The notes under the pieces are model-generated. The model saw only the letters and a list, made by a program, of their open reading frames with translations, had not been told where the DNA came from and did not search any database. Below are positions 41,230 through 50,572 of a stretch of 64,000 nt of DNA, piece by piece (the first letter of the stretch is position 1; every line of letters begins with the position of its first letter). Origin of the DNA: Kiloniellaceae bacterium (GTDB lineage Bacteria > Pseudomonadota > Alphaproteobacteria > Kiloniellales > J153); contig JAJFGN010000030.1 in NCBI GenBank assembly GCA_021776115.1, positions 1-64,000 on the forward strand, given 5' to 3'. The position numbers were made by a program, and so were the translations under genes.

Positions 41230-41600
41230 GGCTTCGAGTCTCCAGAACGCCGTTGGCCCCACACACGGATCGGGCACGGATCGGGGCACGGACCGGCGTG
41301 TCGCAACCGAAATTTCGATTACCGGCGCCGCTCCGCCGGACCGGGCGTGCCTCTCGCGGTCACCTTGTCCTTGCCAGCGTGGCGCGGGCGCGGCCTAGCG
41401 GTCAAGCCGGAAAGAGACAGAGCGCCACCCTTATTCATCTTTTAGTCGATTGACCGGGGGGGCCTTTCGGCGCTCTAATGACAGACGCGCCCCATAAACT
41501 CCATAAACTATTGGCGTTTGCCTTTATGTGGGCGACAAAACAGGGCCGGAACTTAGGCATTTCCGGACACAAACCCCCACAAGAAACTGGAGGCATTGAT
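41230..41600. other. Divergent promoter region with short tandem repeats
   Basis: No gene is seen. It holds three head-to-tail copies of CACGGATCGGG-like units at 41264-41296 and a 9-bp duplication CCATAAACT at 41492-41509. Both divergent units, the M81 gene and the ABC operon, must be read from it. The GGAGG at 41589-41593 belongs to the binding-protein gene. Confidence 0.5.
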
Positions 41601-43187
41601 ATGTTTCGATCGACAAGAAGGGCTTTGCTTTTCGCGGCCGCGTTGGCGGTTCCGGCGATGGTCCTTGCTGGCCCGCAACCCGCGGCCGCCGAAAAAGTCC
41701 TGCGTGTCATTCCCCACGCGGACCTGAAAAACATCGACCCGATCTGGACCACGGCGTACATCACGCGCAACCACGGCTACATGGTTTACGACACGCTGTT
41801 CGCGATGGACGCAAACCTGAAGCCGCAGCCCCAGATGGTCGATACCTGGAGCGTCAGCGACGATCAGCTGACCTGGACCTTCAAATTGCGCGATGGCCTG
41901 AAGTGGCATGACGGAGCGCCCGTTACCGCCGCCGACTGCGTCGCCTCGCTCAACCGCTGGGGCAAGCGCGACGGCATGGGCCAGGCGCTTATGAATGTCA
42001 TGGATAGCCTGAGTGCGGCCGACGACAAGACCATCGTCATGAAGCTGAAGCAGCCTTATGGCCTGGTTCTGGAATCGATCGGCAAGATCAGCTCCAACGT
42101 CCCCTTCATGATGCCGAAGCGTTTCGCGGAAACCGATCCCTTCGAGCAAGTCACCGACATGATCGGCTCCGGCCCCTTCAAGTTCTCCAAGGACGAATGG
42201 GTGCCCGGCAGCAAGGTGGTCTACCTCAAAAACGAGGACTACGTGCCGCGCAGCGAGCCGCCGTCTTACGCCGCCGGCGGTAAGGTCGTCAAAGTCGATC
42301 GGGTCGAGTGGGTCTACTTCCCGGACCAAACGACCGCGATGAACGCGCTCATAAACAATGAGGTCGATTACTTCGAGCAGCCGGCCAACGACCTGGCGCC
42401 GATCCTGGCGAACTCGCCGGGCATCGTGGTCGAGGTCAACGACCCGGTCGGCAACATGGGCTTCGCCCGCTTCAACCACCTGCTGCCGCCCTTCGACAAC
42501 GTCAAGGTCCGGCGTGCCGCCATGGCGGCCATGAAGCAGGAAGATTATCTGTTGGCCGCCGTTGGCCTGCCGGAATACTTCAGCACCTGCTATAGCGTGT
42601 TCCCCTGCGGCACGCCGCTGGAGAGCACCGCCGGGTCCGAGATCGTCAAGAGTGCCGGGGTCGAGGAAGGCAAGAAATTGCTGGCCGAGTCCGGTTATGA
42701 CGGAACCCCGGTCGTCATTATGCAGCCGACCGACATTCCGGTGCTCTCGGCCTTCAGCCTGGTCACCGCGGAGAAGCTGCGCAAAATCGGCATGAAGGTC
42801 GATATGCAGGCGATGGACTGGTCGACCCTGACCTCGCGCCGGGCCAAGCGCGATCCGGTAAAGGACGGTGGCTGGAATATCTTCCACACCTGGTGGATCG
42901 GCGCGGATGTGCTGAATCCCATGGCCATCGCCTATTCCGGCGACCCGGCCAAGGGCTGGTTCGGTTGGCCCTCCGATGCGGATCTGGAGAGGGCGCGTAC
43001 CGCGTTCCCCCTGGCGAAAAACGTGGCGGAGCAGAAGGTCCTCGCCACCAAGGTGCAGGACCGCCTCTATGCCATCGGCAGTCACGGCAACCTGGGCGCC
43101 TTCTTCACACCCGTCGCCTATCGCGACAACGTCAAGGGCCTGATCAAGTCGCCGGTCCAGTTCTTCTGGAACATTAGCGTCGAGTAG
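41601..43187 (+). CDS. ABC transporter peptide/dipeptide-binding protein (SBP family 5)
   Basis: The 528-residue lipid-free periplasmic protein has a Sec signal (RRALLFAAALAVPAMVLAGPQPAAA). The SBP_bac_5 fold follows, with LKPQPQMVDTWSVSDDQLTWTFKLRDGLKWHDGAPVTAADCV and GSGPFKFSKDEW. It captures a peptide or peptide-like ligand for the downstream permeases. ATG 41601 follows GGAGG; longer upstream frames lack a signal. The neighbouring M81 peptidase suggests the ligand is then hydrolysed. Confidence 0.92.
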   Translation: MFRSTRRALLFAAALAVPAMVLAGPQPAAAEKVLRVIPHADLKNIDPIWTTAYITRNHGYMVYDTLFAMDANLKPQPQMVDTWSVSDDQLTWTFKLRDGLKWHDGAPVTAADCVASLNRWGKRDGMGQALMNVMDSLSAADDKTIVMKLKQPYGLVLESIGKISSNVPFMMPKRFAETDPFEQVTDMIGSGPFKFSKDEWVPGSKVVYLKNEDYVPRSEPPSYAAGGKVVKVDRVEWVYFPDQTTAMNALINNEVDYFEQPANDLAPILANSPGIVVEVNDPVGNMGFARFNHLLPPFDNVKVRRAAMAAMKQEDYLLAAVGLPEYFSTCYSVFPCGTPLESTAGSEIVKSAGVEEGKKLLAESGYDGTPVVIMQPTDIPVLSAFSLVTAEKLRKIGMKVDMQAMDWSTLTSRRAKRDPVKDGGWNIFHTWWIGADVLNPMAIAYSGDPAKGWFGWPSDADLERARTAFPLAKNVAEQKVLATKVQDRLYAIGSHGNLGAFFTPVAYRDNVKGLIKSPVQFFWNISVE

Positions 43188-43230
43188 CGTGATTAGGCAA
43201 AATCAAAGACTAACTAAGTAAGACTGGAAG

Positions 43231-44172
43231 GTGTTTTCCTTCATAGCTAAGCGAATCGTCGCCACCATCCCCGTCATGGGGGTGGTGGCGCTATTCGTCT
43301 TCTTGATGCTGCGCCTTAGCCCGGGCGACCCGGCTTCGGTCATTGCCGGCGACTACGCCACGGCGGCGGACATCGAGCGGATCCGCGAACAATTGGGCTT
43401 GAGCGATCCTATCGTCGTGCAGTTCGGCAACTGGATTTGGCAGTTGATGCGCGCGGATTTGGGTATTTCGATTTTTTCCAACCTGCCCGTCACCACACTG
43501 ATCGCGCAACGCCTCGAGCCGACCTTGATGCTGTCGCTGACCACCTTGACTTTTTCGGTGTTGGTCGCGGTGCCGCTGGGCGCGCTGGCCGCGTGGAAGG
43601 CCGGGACCTGGATCGACCGGGCGGTGATGATTTTCGCGGTCGCGGGCTTTTCGCTGCCCGTCTTCGTGCTCGGTTACGCGCTGATCTACGAGTTCTCCTT
43701 GGCGCTGCAGTGGCTGCCCGTTCAGGGCTACAAGAGCCCCTTCGATGGCCTGCTCCCCTTCTTGCGCCATATCATCCTGCCCACGGTGACCTTGAGCGTC
43801 ATCTTTATCGCGTTGTTCGCGCGCATCACCCGCGCCAGCGTGCTGGAAGTGCTGGAGGAAGACTACATCCGCACCGCCCGCGCCAAGGGCCAGACCGAAC
43901 GCAAGGTGCTGCTGGGCCATGCGCTGCGCAACGCCGCGGTGCCCATCGTCACCGTCATCGGCCTGGGCATCGCGCTTCTAATCGGCGGCGTCGTGGTGAC
44001 CGAAAGCGTTTACAACATCCCGGGTCTGGGCCGCCTGGTCGTCGATGCGATTCTGAAGCGCGACTATCCGATCATCCAGGGCCTGATCCTGATGTTTAGT
44101 TTTGTCTACATCCTGGTCAATTTAATGATCGACATCGTTTACACCCTGATCGACCCGAGGATCCGGTATTGA
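43231..44172 (+). CDS. ABC transporter permease, DppB-type
   Basis: The 313-residue protein has six helices with the DppB opening LRLSPGDPASVIAGDYATAADIERIREQLGLSDP. The EAA loop is TRASVLEVLEEDYIRTARAKGQTERKVLLGHALRNAAVP. It pairs with the DppC-type permease immediately downstream, whose start overlaps its stop. It uses a GTG start with GGAAG just before. Confidence 0.93.
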   Translation: MFSFIAKRIVATIPVMGVVALFVFLMLRLSPGDPASVIAGDYATAADIERIREQLGLSDPIVVQFGNWIWQLMRADLGISIFSNLPVTTLIAQRLEPTLMLSLTTLTFSVLVAVPLGALAAWKAGTWIDRAVMIFAVAGFSLPVFVLGYALIYEFSLALQWLPVQGYKSPFDGLLPFLRHIILPTVTLSVIFIALFARITRASVLEVLEEDYIRTARAKGQTERKVLLGHALRNAAVPIVTVIGLGIALLIGGVVVTESVYNIPGLGRLVVDAILKRDYPIIQGLILMFSFVYILVNLMIDIVYTLIDPRIRY

Positions 44173-45056
44173 GCGCGATCGCCGATAGAGACGCGAACCG
44201 GAGCGGACTCAGGGAACGGCTCGCCGAGTTCCGGCGCAACGTGCTGAGCCGCCATCCGACCATGGCGATCGGGGGCGTGCTGTTGATCCTCATGATCTTG
44301 GGCGCCGTTTTTGCGCCGCTGCTCTTCACCGTCGACCCCATCGCCTTGAACCCGATCCAGCGCCTGCGCGGGCCGGGCGCGGCGCAGTGGTTCGGCACCG
44401 ACATGTTCGGGCGCGATATCTATAGCCGCACAATCTACGGCACGCGCATCTCGCTCTTTGTCGGCTTGGCGGCCGCCGTTTTGAGTATCGCCATCGGTCT
44501 GGTGATCGGCCTCTTGGCCGGCTATGTCCGGCTGCTCGATACCATCCTCATGCGGGTCATGGACGGGCTGATGGCGATCCCGGGCATCTTGCTGGCCATC
44601 GCCTTGGTGTCGCTTTCGGGCGCCAGCCTGGTGACCGTGACGGTTGCCATCACCATCCCCGAAATTCCGCGCGTCGTGCGCCTGGTCCGCGCCATCGTGT
44701 TGTCGGTGCGCGAGGAACCCTATGTCGAGGCGGCCGTGGCGGCGGGCACGCGCCTGCCGCTGATTCTGATCCGGCATATCCTGCCGAACACGATTCCGCC
44801 ACTCATCGTGCAGGCAACCTATGTCTGCGCTTCCGCCATGCTGACAGAATCGATCCTGGGTTTCCTGGGCGCCGGCACGCCGCCGGAGATTCCCAGCTGG
44901 GGTAACATCATGGCCGAGGGGCGGACCTACTTCCAGATCGCGCCCTGGATCATCTTCTTTCCCGGCGCCCTGCTGGCGCTGACGGTGTTGGCGGTCAATG
45001 TGCTGGGCGACGGCCTGCGCGATACGCTCGACCCGCGCATCGCCAAGAAGATGTGA
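44169..45056 (+). CDS. ABC transporter permease, DppC-type
   Basis: The 295-residue protein contains FGTDMFGRDIYSRTIYGTRISLFVGL and the EAA region EEPYVEAAVAAGTRLPLILIRHILPNTIPPLIVQ, typical of DppC. It starts at TTG 44169 overlapping the upstream stop (TTGA). It ends overlapping the next start (GTGA), so translation is coupled through the operon. Confidence 0.92.
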   Translation: MSAIADRDANRSGLRERLAEFRRNVLSRHPTMAIGGVLLILMILGAVFAPLLFTVDPIALNPIQRLRGPGAAQWFGTDMFGRDIYSRTIYGTRISLFVGLAAAVLSIAIGLVIGLLAGYVRLLDTILMRVMDGLMAIPGILLAIALVSLSGASLVTVTVAITIPEIPRVVRLVRAIVLSVREEPYVEAAVAAGTRLPLILIRHILPNTIPPLIVQATYVCASAMLTESILGFLGAGTPPEIPSWGNIMAEGRTYFQIAPWIIFFPGALLALTVLAVNVLGDGLRDTLDPRIAKKM

Positions 45057-46696
45057 GCCCGATGGACCAGACAACGCAGCCGGTTCTCGACATCCGCGGC
45101 CTGACGGTGCGCCTGCCGATACGCGCCGACCGCGAAAATGCAATTGAGGACGTTTCCTTCTCGGTCCTGCCGCACGAGATTCTCTGCGTGGTCGGGGAAT
45201 CGGGTTCAGGCAAGTCGGTCACTGCGCATACGGTCATGGGCTTGCTGCCGCCCAAGCAGCTGACCGCGACGGCGGGCCAAGTGTTGCTGCAAGGCGACGA
45301 CCTGTTGAAGAAGACGCCAGGCGAGATGCGCGCCCTGCGCGGCGCGCGCATGTCGATGATCTTTCAGGAGCCGATGACGGCGCTCAATCCGCTCATGTCG
45401 ATCGGCGATCAGATCGAAGAGATCCTGCAAATCCATACCGAGATGAGCGCGCGCGAGCGCCTGGCGCGGGTGATCGAGGTCATGGAGGCGGTCAAGCTGC
45501 CGGAGCCGGAACGCCTGGTCCATTCCTATCCGCATCAACTTTCCGGCGGCCAGCGGCAGCGCGTGATGATCGCGGGCGCGCTCGCGCTCGAACCCGCGCT
45601 GCTGATCGCGGACGAGCCGACCACCGCCCTGGACGTGACCACGCAGGCGCAGATCCTAAAGCTGATCAAGGATATCCAGCGCACCCATGGTACGGCGGTT
45701 CTATTCATCACCCACGACTTCGGCGTCGTGGCGGAGATCGCCGACCGCGTGGTGGTGATGCAGCACGGCTTGGTGGTCGAACAGGGCGAGGCCAAGGCGG
45801 TCCTGCGGAACCCGCAGCACCCCTACACGCGGATGCTGATATCCGCGGTGCCGAGCATGACCCCGCCGGCCCGTCCACCCAAGGCGGATGCACCCGTCGT
45901 TCTTGAGACCCAGGACTTGTGCAAGACCTATCGGGACCGCTCGCTGTTCCGCGCCGCGCGTGAGACCCGCGCGGCCCACAACGTCGAGCTTAGCGTGCGC
46001 CGGGGCGAGACGCTGGGCATCGTCGGCGAATCCGGCTCCGGCAAATCGACCGTGGCGCGCTGCATCGTGCGCCTCATTAGCCCGACCAGCGGCCAAATCC
46101 TGATCGATGGGCACGACATCGCCGGCCTTTCGGCGAGCCGCCTGCGCGAAAACCGGCGCCTGGTTCAGATCGTGTTCCAAGACCCCTATCGCTCCCTCAA
46201 CCCGCGCCGCTCGGTCGGCGCCTCGATTGTCGAGGGCCCAATGAATTTCGGCGTCGGTAAGGCCGAAGCCCAGACCCGCGCACGCGACCTGATGAAGCTG
46301 GTCGACCTCGACCCTAATTCGCTCGACCGCTTTCCACACCAGTTCTCCGGCGGTCAGCGCCAGCGCATTTGTATCGCCCGCGCCTTGGCCATGGAGCCGG
46401 ACGTGCTGATCGCGGACGAGGCGGTCTCCGCCCTCGATGTTTCGGTCCAGGCCCAGGTGCTGGAACTGCTCGACGACGTGCGCAAGCGCTTCAACCTGGC
46501 GATCCTCTTCATCACCCACGACCTGCGTGTCGCGGCCCAGATTTGCGACCGCATCGCGGTCATGTACAAGGGCGAGATCGTCGAACGTGGGCCAGCCGCC
46601 GAGGTCTTCCGCGCGCCTAGCCACGAATATACCCAAGCCCTCTTCAACGCCGCCCCCGGCCGCGATTTCGAGTTCGGGAGTTTCGCCACGGCGTGA
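45053..46696 (+). CDS. Fused DppD-DppF-type ABC transporter ATPase
   Basis: The 547-residue protein contains two complete nucleotide-binding domains. The first has Walker A GESGSGKSV, signature LSGGQRQR and Walker B LLIADEPTTALD. The second has GESGSGKST, FSGGQRQR and VLIADEAVSALD. Both keep the oligopeptide-transporter C-terminal region. It powers the permease pair upstream. Fusion of the two ATPases is common in this family. GTG 45053 overlaps the previous stop; ATG 45062 is possible. Confidence 0.93.
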   Translation: MSPMDQTTQPVLDIRGLTVRLPIRADRENAIEDVSFSVLPHEILCVVGESGSGKSVTAHTVMGLLPPKQLTATAGQVLLQGDDLLKKTPGEMRALRGARMSMIFQEPMTALNPLMSIGDQIEEILQIHTEMSARERLARVIEVMEAVKLPEPERLVHSYPHQLSGGQRQRVMIAGALALEPALLIADEPTTALDVTTQAQILKLIKDIQRTHGTAVLFITHDFGVVAEIADRVVVMQHGLVVEQGEAKAVLRNPQHPYTRMLISAVPSMTPPARPPKADAPVVLETQDLCKTYRDRSLFRAARETRAAHNVELSVRRGETLGIVGESGSGKSTVARCIVRLISPTSGQILIDGHDIAGLSASRLRENRRLVQIVFQDPYRSLNPRRSVGASIVEGPMNFGVGKAEAQTRARDLMKLVDLDPNSLDRFPHQFSGGQRQRICIARALAMEPDVLIADEAVSALDVSVQAQVLELLDDVRKRFNLAILFITHDLRVAAQICDRIAVMYKGEIVERGPAAEVFRAPSHEYTQALFNAAPGRDFEFGSFATA

Positions 46697-47877
46697 ACGC
46701 GCCAACCCGCCCCCTCTCACGCGCGCCCATCTCGATGGCCCCCATCTCAATGGCCATGGGCGGACTTGTCGCCATGGCCGCCGCGATGGGCGTGGGGCGT
46801 TTTGTCTATACGCCGATCCTGCCCTTCATGGTCGAGGCGCTGAATCTCAGCAAGGGCGAGGCCGGGCTGATCGCCTCGGCCAATTATGCGGGGTACTTGG
46901 CCGGCGCGCTTGTGGCCGCGATGCCGTCCCTGTTCGGATCGCGGCGCGCCTGGCTGCTCGGCGCCCTGGTCGTGAGCGCGGCGACGACGGCGGCGACGGG
47001 CCTCGTCTCCTCCATGCCCGCATTTCTGGTTCTGCGGTTCCTGGGCGGCCTGGCCAGCGCCTTCGTCATGGTCTACGCCTCGACCCTGGTGCTGGAACGC
47101 TTGCATGCTGCCGGGCGCGGCGGGCTGGTGGCGCTGCACTTCGCCGGCGTGGGCATCGGCATCGCGGCCTCCGCCCTGCTCGTCTCCGGACTGGCGGCCT
47201 TCGGCTATGACTGGCGCTGGCAATGGATCGTCAGTGGCGTAATCTCCCTAGCCGCCGTCGCCGTGGCCGCCGCTCTGATTCCCAACCAGGCCGAGCCGGC
47301 CCCGGCGCCGCGCCTGGGTGCGGCGGGGCAAGGCCTCGGCCGGTTGATCGCCGCCTACGGCCTGTTCGGCTTCGGCTATGTCATCACCGCGACCTTCCTG
47401 GTCGCGATCGTGCGCGGCTCGGCGGAGATCGCACCGCTGGAGCCGTTAATTTGGCTGGTCGTCGGCCTAACCGCCGCGCCTTCAATCGCCCTCTGGGGCT
47501 GGATCGGAGCCAGGATCGGGATGATCCGCGCCTTTGCCATCGCCTGCGCAGTCGAGGCCGCCGGCGTCGCGGCCAGCGTGCTGTGGGTCGCCCCGGCCGG
47601 CGTCCTGCTTTCGGCGGTTCTGCTCGGCGGCACTTTTGTCAGCTTGGGTGCGCTCGGCCTCGTAGGTGCGCGGCAGATCGCCGGCGGCGACCCGCGCCGC
47701 GTGCTCGCGTTCATGACCGCCGCCTTCGGCCTGGGCCAGATTGCCGGCCCGGTGTTCGCCGGCCACCTGCACGACATCACCGGCAGCTTCCTCGGCGCCT
47801 CCCTCACCGCAGTGGGCGCGCTTCTGATCGCCACCGCCTTGACGATAAAGACGCCGGGAAAGACGCCGGGGCGCTAA
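46693..47877 (+). CDS. YbfB/YjiJ-family MFS transporter
   Basis: The 394-residue protein has about twelve helices. The N-terminal [32 protein letters not shown] is the hallmark of the YbfB/YjiJ (MFS_4) family. Its start overlaps the ATPase stop (GTGA), so it is the last gene of the peptide-transport operon. It may export a product of the imported compound. A 15-bp near-duplication in the N-terminus encodes APISM twice. Confidence 0.88.
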   Translation: MNAPTRPLSRAPISMAPISMAMGGLVAMAAAMGVGRFVYTPILPFMVEALNLSKGEAGLIASANYAGYLAGALVAAMPSLFGSRRAWLLGALVVSAATTAATGLVSSMPAFLVLRFLGGLASAFVMVYASTLVLERLHAAGRGGLVALHFAGVGIGIAASALLVSGLAAFGYDWRWQWIVSGVISLAAVAVAAALIPNQAEPAPAPRLGAAGQGLGRLIAAYGLFGFGYVITATFLVAIVRGSAEIAPLEPLIWLVVGLTAAPSIALWGWIGARIGMIRAFAIACAVEAAGVAASVLWVAPAGVLLSAVLLGGTFVSLGALGLVGARQIAGGDPRRVLAFMTAAFGLGQIAGPVFAGHLHDITGSFLGASLTAVGALLIATALTIKTPGKTPGR

Positions 47878-47972
47878 GGGTGGCGATCGGATGCCGTTTC
47901 GACACTTCGAAGGGGAACGAAGCATCTTCACGGCACGATCAACTAGAATGCCTCCAGCTAAACCAAGGAGGC

Positions 47973-48296
47973 ATGTCCGTGACCCTTACCTGTTTCATCC
48001 GCTACGAGATCGACCCGTTTCAGAGAGATGCGTTCAAGACCTATGCCGAGACCTGGGGCCGTGTTATCCCGAAATGCGGCGGCGATCTCGTCGGCTACTT
48101 CCTGCCCCACGAGGGCACCAACAACATCGCCTACGGGCTGATTTCCTTCGAGAGCCTAGCCGCCTACGAGACCTACCGGGCCCGTCTCAAGGCCGATCCG
48201 GAAGGCAGAGCCAACTTCGATTTCGCCCAAGAAAAGCGCTTCATCCAGCGCGAGGCGCGCAGCTTCCTGGAAGGCGTGCCGGAAACCCTACCCTAG
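47973..48296 (+). CDS. NIPSNAP family protein
   Basis: The 107-residue protein is a dimeric alpha-beta barrel of the NIPSNAP type: [46 protein letters not shown], ending [11 protein letters not shown] strong AAGGAGG at 47965-47971 fixes the ATG. Its function is unknown; relatives often accompany transport or oxidoreductase genes. The longer frame upstream is a shadow of the MFS gene. Confidence 0.85.
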   Translation: MSVTLTCFIRYEIDPFQRDAFKTYAETWGRVIPKCGGDLVGYFLPHEGTNNIAYGLISFESLAAYETYRARLKADPEGRANFDFAQEKRFIQREARSFLEGVPETLP

Positions 48297-48305
48297 GACT
48301 CAGCC

Positions 48306-48338
48306 CGTTCTCTTTAGCCGCACGATGGCCTCGTGCAG
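48306..48338 (-). pseudogene. yaiI 3'-end fragment, copy C
   Basis: These 33 bases differ at one position from 51215-51247, the 3' end of the intact yaiI gene, and lie in the same orientation. The encoded residues are LHEAIVRLKRT. The match ends abruptly at both sides. It sits just downstream of the dehydrogenase gene at 48365. Confidence 0.8.
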
Positions 48339-48364
48339 TGAGCGCGTTGTTAATCGCCACCGCG

Positions 48365-49291
48365 TTAGCCCGCAGGACCGCGGCCCACACCGCTTAACCG
48401 TTCTTCCAGGTAGGCGAAGGCGGCGGTGTGGTCGGCGCCGGCGCCGAGCGCCCGCGACGCCTGGTCCAGGAGGTCCGCGCAGCCCTTGAGCCAGGGCGCG
48501 TCGAGATCGAGCCCGTCCGCCAAATCGTGCGCAATCCCGACGTCCTTGCACATGAGCTCGAGCGCGAAACCGGAATCGAAGGCCCGGTTCAGGATGAACT
48601 GCTCGACCTTCCTGTCGGTCGTGTTGTTGCGCCCGGTCGAGACATTGAGCACGGCGTTCAGGGTCTGGGGGTCAAGGCCGAAGCGCCGGGCGACGATCAG
48701 GGCCTCGCAGACCGCGAGCAAGCCGGCCGCCGAGACGTAATTGTTGAGCGCCTTCATAGCGTGGCCGGAACCGAGCCCGCCGGTTCGATGAACCGTGCCC
48801 ATGCAAGCGAGGATCGGTTCGACCCTGGCCAGGGTCTCGGGCGCACCGCCGGCCATGATGGTCAAGGTTCCGTCCGTGGCTCGGGGCACGCCACCCGAAA
48901 CCGGCGCGTCGACCAGATCGACGCCTAGGTCCGCCAGTGCCCGCCCGAGGCTTTGCGTGGCGGTCGGCGCGGAGGAACTCATGTCGATCACCACGCCGCC
49001 GCGCGCCATGCCTTGGACCAAGGCGTCGACGGCCTCACCACCCATAACCACGGCGCGCACGATGTCCGCGTTCGGCAGCATGGTGATTGCGACGTCGCAG
49101 CGCGCGCCGACATCGCGCAAGGTATCGGCCGCCTCGATCGCCGCTCCCTCGCCCGCCAGGGCGTCGGCGGCATCGCGCTTCAGGTCGTAGAGGACGAGGC
49201 CGTGACCCGCCCGCGCCAGGCGCCGGGCCATGGGGGCGCCCATGTTGCCGACGCCGACCAAGCCGATGGGCGTGCGCGCCATTCGGCTCAC
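48365..49291 (-). CDS. 3-hydroxyisobutyrate dehydrogenase family oxidoreductase
   Basis: The protein of about 308 residues has the N-terminal GLVGVGNMGAPMARRLARAGH NAD motif. It also has DAPVSGGVPRATDGTLTIMAGG and the catalytic lysine in GSGHAMKALNNYVSA, the beta-hydroxyacid dehydrogenase pattern. It oxidises a beta-hydroxy acid or reduces its semialdehyde. GTG 49291 overlaps the stop of the upstream metallo-hydrolase (GTGA); ATG 49282 is an alternative. Confidence 0.88.
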   Translation of the reverse strand: MSRMARTPIGLVGVGNMGAPMARRLARAGHGLVLYDLKRDAADALAGEGAAIEAADTLRDVGARCDVAITMLPNADIVRAVVMGGEAVDALVQGMARGGVVIDMSSSAPTATQSLGRALADLGVDLVDAPVSGGVPRATDGTLTIMAGGAPETLARVEPILACMGTVHRTGGLGSGHAMKALNNYVSAAGLLAVCEALIVARRFGLDPQTLNAVLNVSTGRNNTTDRKVEQFILNRAFDSGFALELMCKDVGIAHDLADGLDLDAPWLKGCADLLDQASRALGAGADHTAAFAYLEERLSGVGRGPAG

Positions 49292-50100
49292 CCCGGCACC
49301 GGTTTGGGCGCCACGTCCAGGCGGTGCACGATCCCGGCGAGCCGCTCGGTCTCGGCCGGGTAGAGGCTGCGCACCAGCGGGTCATGGCCGGGCACGACGT
49401 GGGCGGGGGTTTCGGCCAAGACCTGGAGGCGGGCGAAGCCCCGGATCATGGCCTGCGCGTCGAGCACGATCGGGAATAGCTTTTGCTTCTGGAAGTTCTC
49501 GTAGAAGTGCGAAGCGTCGGAGGCCAGGACCACCCAGCCGCGCCGGGTCAGCACGCGCACGCATTGCAGGCCGCCGGTGTGGCCGCCAATCTTGTGGACG
49601 CTCAAGTTGGGTGCGATCTCGGCGTCACCGTCGCAGAACGCGACTCGGCCCGAATAGACCTGGCGCACCATCTCGCAGACGTGCGCGGCGGTGAAGGGGT
49701 GGCGCAGGTCGTCGTGGGACATGCAGGGGCCGGTGGCATAGGCCATCTCCGCCGCCTGCAGGTGAAAGCGCGCCGCCGGGAAGTCGCCCAGCGTCCCCGC
49801 GTGGTCGTAGTGCATGTGGGTGACGACCACGTCGCTGACGCTCTGGGCATTCACGCCCAAGAGGGCCAGCGCCTCGACCGGCGTGCGCAGCAGGGTCCGG
49901 CCGCGCCGCGCGCCCTCATCGCGGTCGAAGCCGGTGTCGATTACCAGCGTGCGGTTCGGGCTGCGCGCGACCCAGAGGTAATAGTCGATCGGCTGCGGCG
50001 CGTCGTGGTCATCGTCGAAGATGAAGGATTCGCGGCGCGTGCGCTCGCGCCGCTCGGCATAGCGCAGCGCGAAGACCTCGTAGATATCCGGCTCCGCCAT
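49288..50100 (-). CDS. Metallo-beta-lactamase fold hydrolase (AHL-lactonase-like)
   Basis: The 270-residue protein has the zinc motif HMHYDH (VVVTHMHYDHAG), a further His in IGGHTGGLQ, an aspartate in LASDASHFYENF and His in VPGHDP. The layout resembles N-acyl-homoserine lactonase-like enzymes, but the substrate is not fixed. It starts at ATG 50100 and is coupled to the dehydrogenase gene. Confidence 0.87.
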   Translation of the reverse strand: MAEPDIYEVFALRYAERRERTRRESFIFDDDHDAPQPIDYYLWVARSPNRTLVIDTGFDRDEGARRGRTLLRTPVEALALLGVNAQSVSDVVVTHMHYDHAGTLGDFPAARFHLQAAEMAYATGPCMSHDDLRHPFTAAHVCEMVRQVYSGRVAFCDGDAEIAPNLSVHKIGGHTGGLQCVRVLTRRGWVVLASDASHFYENFQKQKLFPIVLDAQAMIRGFARLQVLAETPAHVVPGHDPLVRSLYPAETERLAGIVHRLDVAPKPVPG

Positions 50101-50572
50101 GACTTCCCTTGCCTGCCGCGCCAAAGATCCGGCCCCAAGGCCACACCTATCCTAGCATGAGGCGAGGGGCGAGGGCGGGGCGCGTCACCTTCGCTGCTTT
50201 AGTCGGACGATAGCCTCGCGCAGGGCCGAAAGAAAGGCCGAGCGGTCGCGCGGCGATCCAATCGTCGGCAGCCTCGAGCGCCGCACCCGTGTGAAGCCAT
50301 GAACCGGACGCCTCGGCCTCCAGACGGAGCCACACCGCCAAGACCGATACGGTGGTGGTCGAGGTGGGCCCAGCCTCTTCCCGATCGTACCTGTGAGTCC
50401 GGATCTTCACGGTGAAAACCAGAGGAACAAGGAAAAAGCCGCCACGATTGACTCGTGTCAACGACAGCCCAGCCAAGTTGTGCTGTCTTAGAAGTTGGAG
50501 TGATCCGACCGGGAAGCGGCGGCCAACACCTTCGGATGCAACCCGGCGGGACTGGATTCGGGGAGGCGGACG
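50101..50572. other. Gap holding a decayed yaiI fragment and PEP-CTERM promoter region
   Basis: No intact gene is seen. It includes the decayed yaiI copy at 50196-50270. After this, about 300 bases lead to the PEP-CTERM gene, whose ribosome-binding site is GGGGAGG just before 50573. A long minus-strand frame (50147-50878) here is an artefact of the fragment and the gene's antisense. Confidence 0.6.
50196..50270 (-). pseudogene. yaiI 3'-end fragment, copy B, with internal deletion
   Basis: The 50197-50255 part matches the end of yaiI ([11 protein letters not shown] then EAIVRLK) at most positions. The next bases match an internal yaiI segment around ADDWIAAR (51475-51497). The roughly 200 bases between these are missing. 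The join is at the shared sequence TCGCCGCGCG, which occurs at both places in yaiI, so a deletion between short direct repeats explains it. The frame is lost. Confidence 0.75.
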
